Below, piece after piece: positions 56,650-64,000 of a stretch of 64,000 nt of DNA. This DNA comes from Myoxocephalus aenaeus (lineage: Eukaryota > Chordata > Actinopteri > Perciformes > Cottidae). The notes beneath the pieces are model-generated. The model was given only the letters and a program-made list of their open reading frames with translations, did no database searches and was not told the origin of the DNA. Position 1 is the stretch's first letter. The number at the start of each line of letters is the position of its first letter. The stretch is taken from positions 1,246,501-1,310,500 of the forward strand of contig JBAMJR010000187.1 of assembly GCA_038501785.1 (NCBI GenBank). Reading direction: 5' to 3'. The translations under genes were made by a program, and so were the position numbers.

Positions 56650-58390
56650 CAAGGAAGAGATTGAGCTTATTTTTCCAAAATACACTGTTCTTTAAGAAAT
56701 GGTGAATGTAGGACCATCAGAGTTTAAAGATATTTTTGGACGATTTTGTGGAAAGGCTTCAGTTAATATTCCTGAATCGTCCACGCCTACACTTACCACC
56801 TTGAGAAATGTGGGCTCCAACTGCGTTGGTAAGAGATCCAGCAGTAGAGTACATGGACACTCGTAGCATTGCCTCTGGAGAACACAGCCAACATGTTTTG
56901 TATAGTAACTATGCCAGCATCATGTGAGGTTCACTGAGTACGAGTCAGCATGAAAGCACCCGGGAGCTAAAGAGAACAAAGCTTCTGTAGAAAATGCAAA
57001 GCAAAGACAGTCCTAATAAGAGTGGCTTTTAGTCTTCAAAATGTCACAGCGTACACTGACGCAGAGTTTATTCAGACCCTCCGTCCAAATAAGCTTTCTT
57101 ACCCAGGCCCATTGAGGAGTGTTTACATCTGAAGGTATCCCTCCAAGGCTGTAGTAATAAGGTTAGGGCCTTGTGGATCCCATTTTAATTATGTCGTTGT
57201 GGCCAGAGTCCTGGGAGAATAATTGTACCTTGCTCCCAAACTTCCCCACAGAGGCAGCAAGGTCAAACACTTAAAGAAATTAACAGACTTAAAACACCAA
57301 AAATCAAAGAGTCCCTTCAGGTATTTTTCTTAATGAGCAAAGTTTCCCTTCATGTGTCCAACTTTGAAACAGGATGCAGGGCATATCTAACTATGAATGA
57401 CACTGAAAATCCTCCCCAGCACCTTTAACTCATTGAAACAGCGTGTTACAGCATCCTCATGAGCTTGATATTGTTGCTAAATGTCATGGTAACAACCTTG
57501 CAATGCAAAGTGCAGGCTCCCTCTGACACGGCCTCCTTCCTCACTTTCATCATTAAACTGCACACATGGGCAAGAGGCTTTGAAAAGCCTGCCACTATTG
57601 AGCACTCTTGAAAGGAAGGCTCTTTTCATTTAGTGGTCTACTGAAGATGATTTGCATTCAGGGATTTTAATTGTGCTGTGTAATGTTCAACAGGCTAAGC
57701 TGATCCAGAGAGCCTGCTCTTCTCATCTGCATTAGTGATTGATGGTGGGCTGATTTTCCCTTGAACTTTCAGGGTTGTAGAGTTCAGAGCGCGGGGGCGG
57801 GCGTGAGAAGGAGGAGGAGGGCAGGCACGAAGCAGGGTGGGCCCAAGGAAGACAGGCTCTTTAGTCAGCCCATATTCATAGATAATCAGACATCCAGAGA
57901 TGCCTTTTGAAAAGGCTTGATTGTAGTTCTCTATGACAGTAAATAGTCATTCAGTAATCTTCAAAAAAGGGCTTTTATCTATAACTGCATGAGTACTAAA
58001 CAGATACACTATCATTAAATTCAAAGTGAAGCACCACTTTGAGAGCACCTCGCATAATTTTACATATGTTCTTTTAAAATTAGATGTGAAGTAACACATA
58101 AGAGATTGCTCTTATACCTGGGGAAATTATTCAGGGTAGAAGGAAAAACGCGTGAAAACCCTGTCTCATAGAAATTACGTTTATAAACTAATTTCCAACA
58201 GCAAATATGTCCTACAAAATGACACCCACTTTATGTTACCTTATAGCAATGTTTTTACGTATTGTCCCTTATATGTTTGTATCGTATTCACATGTACTTG
58301 CTCAACCACAACTCAATACTTCTTCCTGGCAATGGTTTCACGGTTTATCGCTGATGGATAGCTGGTGGAGTGCAAATAAGTGTTTATGTG
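56650..58390. other. Intergenic, no gene recognised
   Basis: Unique-looking sequence. 57600-57770, with GATGATTTGCATTCAGGGAT and TGCATTAGTGATTGATGG, carries octamer- and homeodomain-like words and may be regulatory. Nothing is firmly assigned. Confidence 0.45.
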
Positions 58391-58394
58391 TTTA

Positions 58395-58450
<56 letters not shown>
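58395..58450. repeat. (AT)n microsatellite
   Basis: An alternating AT run, interrupted once by ATGTATAT. Confidence 0.96.
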
Positions 58451-58455
<5 letters not shown>

Positions 58456-58929
58456 CAATGTAAATACGTAAGTGATGTAGAAATAAGCAACTATTTGATA
58501 ACAATTTCAACACAAATACGTTGTGTATACAACTTATTTCTGCTGCCTCCAAGTGACCAACAAATGTTGCAGGTTTTAAAACAACCACAATATTTAAAAA
58601 AGCTAATCAGAGCTGCACCCAATACATAAAAGTAACACTTCCTAATAGAGGCAGTAATTAAAATACCCAACCAACATCATTTTCTAAACAAATCAGTACT
58701 ATATACCCATAATTTATTGGAGACAGGAAATGAGATTAGATTTAATCAGTTGACAAAACAGATTCAACTAAAGGGCCACCTATTCACTTTGCTCTGGAGC
58801 TTTTACTGGGTAACACAACATCTTCATCAGGATACTCGATTGTTATGGAACGGTTTAACCTTCCATGATTCAGTTTAGATTATTTTAGATTAGATTAGAA
58901 ATTTATTGTCACATTTTTTATTTAAAAGG

Positions 58930-58961
58930 GAATTCATGTGTCAATGCATTCAGAAACAATT
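58930..58961 (+). repeat. Perfect 32-bp direct repeat, copy 1
   Basis: It is identical base for base to 61788-61819. It begins GAATTCATGTGTC and ends CAGAAACAATT. It follows TTAGATTAGATTAGAAATTT, which looks repeat-like. Confidence 0.9.
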
Positions 58962-59158
58962 CATTCAATATTCACAAAGTTACATAGTGTTTTATTTCAT
59001 TGTGTCAGCATAACTGTCCACCTCACTAAACAAGTCTTCAATCTCTGTTTTAACAATATGCTCCACATTGGCCCACTTTGAGCCCAGTGTTGTCTAACAG
59101 TTTGATAGATTGAATGAGCTCTGCTGCAGTCCATCCTGCGACATCATAGACTGTCTAT

Positions 59159-59290
59159 CATTCAATTCAGTTTATTTTATATAGCCCAACATCACAAATA
59201 CAAATTTGCCTCGGAGCGCTTTACAATCTGTACACATAACATCCCTGACCTCACATCGGATCAGGAAAAACTCCCCCAATCATCATACAG
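59159..59290 (+). repeat. Dispersed teleost repeat
   Basis: AATTCAGTTTATTTTATATA, GCCCAACATCACAAATAC, AAATTTGCCTCGGAGCGCTT, TACAATCTGTACA and TCGGATCAGGAAAAACTCCC appear in the order of a very common fish repeat. The class is uncertain. Confidence 0.75.
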
Positions 59291-61787
59291 TTTACAGGCT
59301 GATAAAAGCCCAAATAAAAATTCCAGAGGAGTCATTCTTCTTTTGCAGCTTAACGTTTTGTGTAGCGTTTAGTAGTGATTGTGTGTTGGGTAACACCTTA
59401 CTTAATTATTATGCAGCTTGTGGACAGAATGACAGGCAAAGGCTTATAGCTTATCCACCAAGCCAATTCCTCCATTTAGGGATGTTACCATTTAAATGAT
59501 CTTGCATTGTGAGTGTAATGGAGTGGAGTGGAGGCCAACTTTCAGCGCTGAAGCAAAAGCAGGTTGGCTCAGCCTGCTGCGAACACTTTTTAGTGATAAA
59601 AGCACACCCAGCTAAATTAAAGTGAATGTGACAATCAACTCCAAATCACTTTAAAGACAAGGCTAAACCCTCATTGTCTGTATACACCCTGAACGGTAGC
59701 TGACATCTACTGCTGAGAGTGGGAACAGATCCTCTCTCTTTTGTGAGATAAACAGAAAGCCAGCTGCATTTTTATTGCATCTATGGCAAGACATAATAGC
59801 ATCACAAAGGTTGTGCTGTGTTATACCTTTTCAGGGAATACATACCCGTGCTGGAGGGATTTAGTTAGACCAATATTAATGCTGAATGAAAACCGTCCGA
59901 GCTGAATAATGAGCAGTATTAAGGGAAACAGCTAACTATTAGAGCATGTGGTGGCAGTTCATCCACCAATGTGAGTCAAGCACATCATCTTTACTGCATT
60001 CCATCTTTTAATGATGCATTCATTCAGCATGCATCAGCAGCCAGACTGTACGCATCCCATCTGCACCCATCAGCTCTGAAAAAAGCAGCAATAGTGCTAC
60101 AGCAACCCATAGTCTATCTGCATAAAGGGAACACTGCCTTCCTATCTGCCATGTGGACTATTTGCGTATTCATTCAAATGTTCTCGTTATGTTTTCAGGA
60201 CATTTATCTGTTCTCTATTTGCATCATCCCAACATAGTATTTTGCTTGTACATTGCTGTCTGTGCATATGTCTGTTTTATTTTGTCACCAGTGGGTGTTA
60301 CAGTGGGATAGACATTTCTTGGACGGGAGAGATGAAAGATGGAGGCAGAGCTAGTAGTTGGGCACCTTAGCTCTCTCTGCATTCCAATGGCAAAGATCGC
60401 AACTCATTTTGTGCCATCTGCAGCTCTCAGTTAGGGCCCACAGCTCATTTGAGAAGCGTTTCCATAAGCTTACATGACCTCAGAGAAATCGCCCATGCTC
60501 TCTTTGCGTGTCTCCAACTGTATGCCGTCATCCGTCATCAAAAGGAATCGGGAGCTGCGGTTTCTTTGGTTTGACAATTGTGAGATGCAGAATTTCTTGC
60601 AGCCTCCACAGATGCTTTGCATATCTCAATTGTTTCAGCTTTGTATGAGATTTTAGGATGCTTTTAGTTTGAGACAGAGGCATTTCTCATCTTTTATCCT
60701 TTCGCACTGGTTGTGGCCAAAGAGGTCTGGCAGTCGTACCTCAGCTGCTGCCATGTAAAACCTGTATGCCTAAAATCAAAGAACTTGGCAGTGTGTGGAG
60801 TCCGTGCTCTCTGTGTGAATGCTCACTGCTATTTTATAAACACTTGGATCATCAAGACACCTTTCAAGTAACAGACAGAACAATTGAAAGTAATGAAAGT
60901 AGCAATTCTGAGACAATGCTTGTCTCTATAGTTTTTACAAAAAGCCCCACACAATAGATTGGAACACTGCAGTGTTTGCTTGTTTTGCCTCATGACTCAC
61001 AGTGGCCATCACACAGATTGTTTTTGTCTCGTACAGAATGTTGCTATTGTAAGAGCCCTGCAGAGGAATACAAAATTGCTGAAGAGTATGATGACACTAC
61101 AAATAAACTCTTAACTTCAGAATTAAACATATTGAACATATCATTTCCTCGAAATTGAGTTATATTCTCATAAGACCTGGAGGCAAAGTGAGGATGAAAT
61201 CAGTAAAAAACTGTCAGGAGAATAATATCTAAAAGAGCTGCACGCTTCAAGTCTATTATCTATAATCATTTGGGAGGATATCTGAAACAAGACCTTTAAA
61301 CCACAAGCCAACCCTCTGAAGACTGTCTACCCACGAATAAACTGGCTTTTCAATTAGCACCTCTCTGACATTACAACGATAACACAAAACCAATTACACA
61401 CTATGCAGCAGATAACTCGTAATCCACTTAATAGGTCTGATTTTACTTCTTCTTTTTTCTTCTCCCCTTCCACCACTGCTGCCCCGGGGCTTTTTCTCTC
61501 CAACAAGGACAAGGTATCACTTTGAATTATCAGTATTGAGGGCACATCTGAGATAGCAGGCCAGCCAATCCCCTGGAGGTCCTGATAGTGTTTTCTCTGT
61601 GTAGGGGGTGTTGATGACAGCTTTAGAGGTGAGATGAACAAAGCTCAGTCCTCAGATGTTAAACACGTGGATTCACAGTTCAGCAACACACCTTCACTGT
61701 GCAGTTAGTTAGATTTAACCTTAACCCCAAGTCTGCAGGAATAACCATCCTTTTTCTTTTCTTTTTTGCATATATTACATATCATGT
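59291..61787. other. Intergenic, no gene recognised
   Basis: AT-rich, unique-looking sequence. Short open frames at 59971-60237 and 61354-61641 (-) show no family resemblance. Confidence 0.55.
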
Positions 61788-61819
61788 GAATTCATGTGTC
61801 AATGCATTCAGAAACAATT
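61788..61819 (+). repeat. Perfect 32-bp direct repeat, copy 2
   Basis: Identical to 58930-58961, 2.86 kb away in the same orientation. It lies just before another repeat (61849). Confidence 0.9.
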
Positions 61820-61848
61820 GACACATTATCTTTACGCCTTATGTTTAG

Positions 61849-62110
61849 GGCTGCAACTAACAATTATTTAAATTATATATTAACAGTTGGTCTATTAAAC
61901 ACCAGAAAACAGTAAAACATATTCATCTACATTTTCCAAAATGCAAGCTGATGTTATCCGGTGTCTTGTTTAATAGACCAGAGGTCCAAACCCAGAACAT
62001 GTTCAGTTTACTGTCATGTGAAACAAAGACAAACAAGAGAAACAATCAAATGTTTGGCATTCAATTATGAAAATAGCTTCCAATTAATTGTCTCAACATC
62101 TGTTACTGTT
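61849..62110. repeat. Short non-autonomous teleost repeat (AGGGCTGCAAC-type), copy 2
   Basis: It opens AGGGCTGCAACTAACAATTA and continues with GTTCAGTTTACTGTCATGTG and CAATTATGAAAATAGCTTCC, in the order of the same family as 26068-26372. This copy keeps the canonical start and is more rearranged internally. Confidence 0.65.
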
Positions 62111-64000
62111 TTACCGTTGTTTCACTGTAAAACACTTTGTCTCGTCATTATCATTAATTTCACAATATCAGAGACTGTATACAGAATATATTTCACAGAA
62201 AGAAAATATGACCCTGATAGATTTGTCAATCCAATCAAAACTGTATGCTAAAGAAAGAGAGCAAGCGAGCTGTAGATCTGGGAGAGGAGGCTCTCTGGAA
62301 GCAGCAGAGCTGAGTAAGTAGATTGTGTGACTGCAGCTATTAACCTGGAGCTGTTTCCGCTGTGACAGATAACAGAGACCTGCCTCTAATGATGAGACAG
62401 AATCACAGAAACAATCGAGCACTTTAATTGAGAGAAAGAACAAAGATTAGCTGCCTTAGATCAACATTAAAACTACAATGTGAAGCAATCCGCTGCACCG
62501 TTGCTGTTTGTGACCACTAACAAACCAAAGATAAGCACATAATAATGAAGGATAATAATAGTGGCATCCATACAAAGGTAATCATGAATTTCCACATTTT
62601 AATCCAAACAGGTCTACTGGCCACAAGGGATTGTCTTTCATTGCGCACCTGATATGAGGCAACCCATAATACAATGCACAAATCATTCATAATTTGCATC
62701 AAAATAATATTTCAGAGGAATCCTTTATCACGTCTCATTGCATGTTCTCCCTTTTTAGGAAAGCAAACAAAAGCCTTTTTTTTTTGCTTTAGGCTGATTT
62801 GTACCAATGGGTGAAAAAAAAGATGGTAGCTGCATTTATCAAACATGGCAATTTGCTTAATGGACTCTGACAAAGCCATTGGCAGTCTTTATTTAGATGC
62901 ACATGACTTCCTCCATACTGGCTTCCTCTGTCACTGCCGCCTGTCAGGGAAAAGAGAAGAAAGCTTGCTCCTGTTTCTACGGTCTGAAAGTCAATCACTG
63001 CCGCTGTCTGTATATTATGAGACTGACTGTCTGCCAGTCTACACTCCCCCTCAACCCCCCCTTGGCTCACACTGTTTCCCCTTCACTCTGTATAAATTAT
63101 CCATTAGTGCAGCAAAAAGAGAACAAACCACCCAGTTGGACTCCTTCATGTGTATGAATGCACAGAGCCTGATATCATGGTTGTCATGATGTAAAAGAAA
63201 AATAGGAAGTTGGCTGATGAAATACTAACAGCTCTAAAACGGTGTCTCGGCTTCATTACATCCAGCACCATGTCACTCAAAAGCATAGCAGTCACTCCTA
63301 AACACACGCTGGTTAAATAGTATTTCTAAATCTTGCATTATACACCGTGACTTTTAACAACTATGCTGGCAGAAAATTAAGCTATTCTGTATTCAATTGC
63401 TGTATTGCTTATGGGATAATTGTTTGGCCTGGAAGAGCTGATAAGCATGCGACCAGCATATTGAAAGCACAGGGCTTTCCTGCTATTACAAACTGTTGGG
63501 AGGAGTGAGATGGGGCGGAGGAGTGGTTCAACGTTGAGACAACAGTGCCCTCTTGGGAAAAAAAGCCTCATCCATGCTGTTGGATGTTTGTTTTATCACA
63601 TCATTCTGTTGTTTGATGTTGCATCATGATCTTTGTGCATAAAAATAGCATCAATATTTGCAAATCTGTCAGTTAAACATGGCTGACTTTTGCTCTTGTT
63701 TAATTACCGATGTCACCAGTGAAATTACATTTACATGTTTGTCTTCTTCTTCATCTACTGAAGCTGTAACAAAAATCTGTGATTTTATTTATTTGCATTT
63801 TGTTTTACACTGCGGCAATCTAAAACCAAACCTACAATCGACGGGGAAAAAAAATCAGTCACTACTAGCAAGTACTTCATACATTTTTCAAAGAAAAATG
63901 GTAACGAAAATTTGAAACTTTGAAGATGTCGCCTTTAGTTCTGCAAAAGTATGTATTTTGACTAAATAATCCAACTAATTATCGGCAGATTCAGCGATGA
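62111..64000. other. Intergenic, no gene recognised
   Basis: Mostly unique-looking. 62825-62960 (ATGGTAGCTGCATTTATCAA, AATTTGCTTAATGG, CCATTGGCAG) is dense in transcription-factor-like words and may be a regulatory element. Open frames on both strands at 62789-63189 overlap each other and look accidental. Confidence 0.5.

Overview
The window is vertebrate nuclear DNA, almost certainly from a ray-finned (teleost, probably percomorph) fish. The evidence is split genes with GT-AG introns, long CA/GT microsatellites, CpG-rich promoters, and dispersed repeats of recognisable teleost type (tRNA-derived SINE, 5'-truncated LINE tails, a DIRS-type remnant, short non-autonomous repeats). There are no bacterial features. 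Three protein-coding genes can be assembled exon by exon. All three belong to the neighbourhood found at human 3q27.

Layout. Positions 1-3500 hold no coding sequence and look like the 3' untranslated tail of a + strand gene that lies to the left, possibly map3k13 (inferred from synteny only). Positions 4249-7568 (- strand) hold tmem41a, five coding exons, 283 aa, a VTT/DedA-type membrane protein. Its 3' end converges on the left-hand transcript. Positions 8865-16326 (+ strand) hold ehhadh, seven coding exons, 719 aa, the peroxisomal bifunctional enzyme. It is divergent from tmem41a across a 1.3 kb shared upstream region. Positions 18270-29987 (+ strand) hold the C3orf70 (UPF0524) orthologue, two coding exons around a 10.8 kb intron, 293 aa. 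From about 32 kb to 64 kb I find no coding gene. This stretch holds microsatellites, a LINE tail, a DIRS-like fossil, several dispersed repeats, and unique sequence that may include regulatory elements.

Function. EHHADH performs the hydratase and 3-hydroxyacyl-CoA dehydrogenase steps of peroxisomal beta-oxidation. TMEM41A belongs to the VTT family of ER/endomembrane proteins. C3orf70 is a poorly understood cytoplasmic protein linked to neural development. The genes share a neighbourhood rather than a pathway. The arrangement tmem41a(-) ehhadh(+) C3orf70(+) differs from the human order by what looks like an inversion of the MAP3K13-TMEM41A block.

I did not find a wholly new biological system. 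The observations most worth checking are: a C-terminal PDZ-ligand-like ETTV and an intron-split Cys/His cluster in C3orf70; a fish-specific Pro/Gln-rich insertion in the same protein; a 21-bp minisatellite carrying periodic nuclear-receptor half-sites just upstream of its second exon; the non-canonical SQL peroxisomal targeting signal of EHHADH; fold-back DNA in an ehhadh intron; a LINE tail with an intact 13-bp target-site duplication; and a perfect 32-bp direct repeat in the gene desert.
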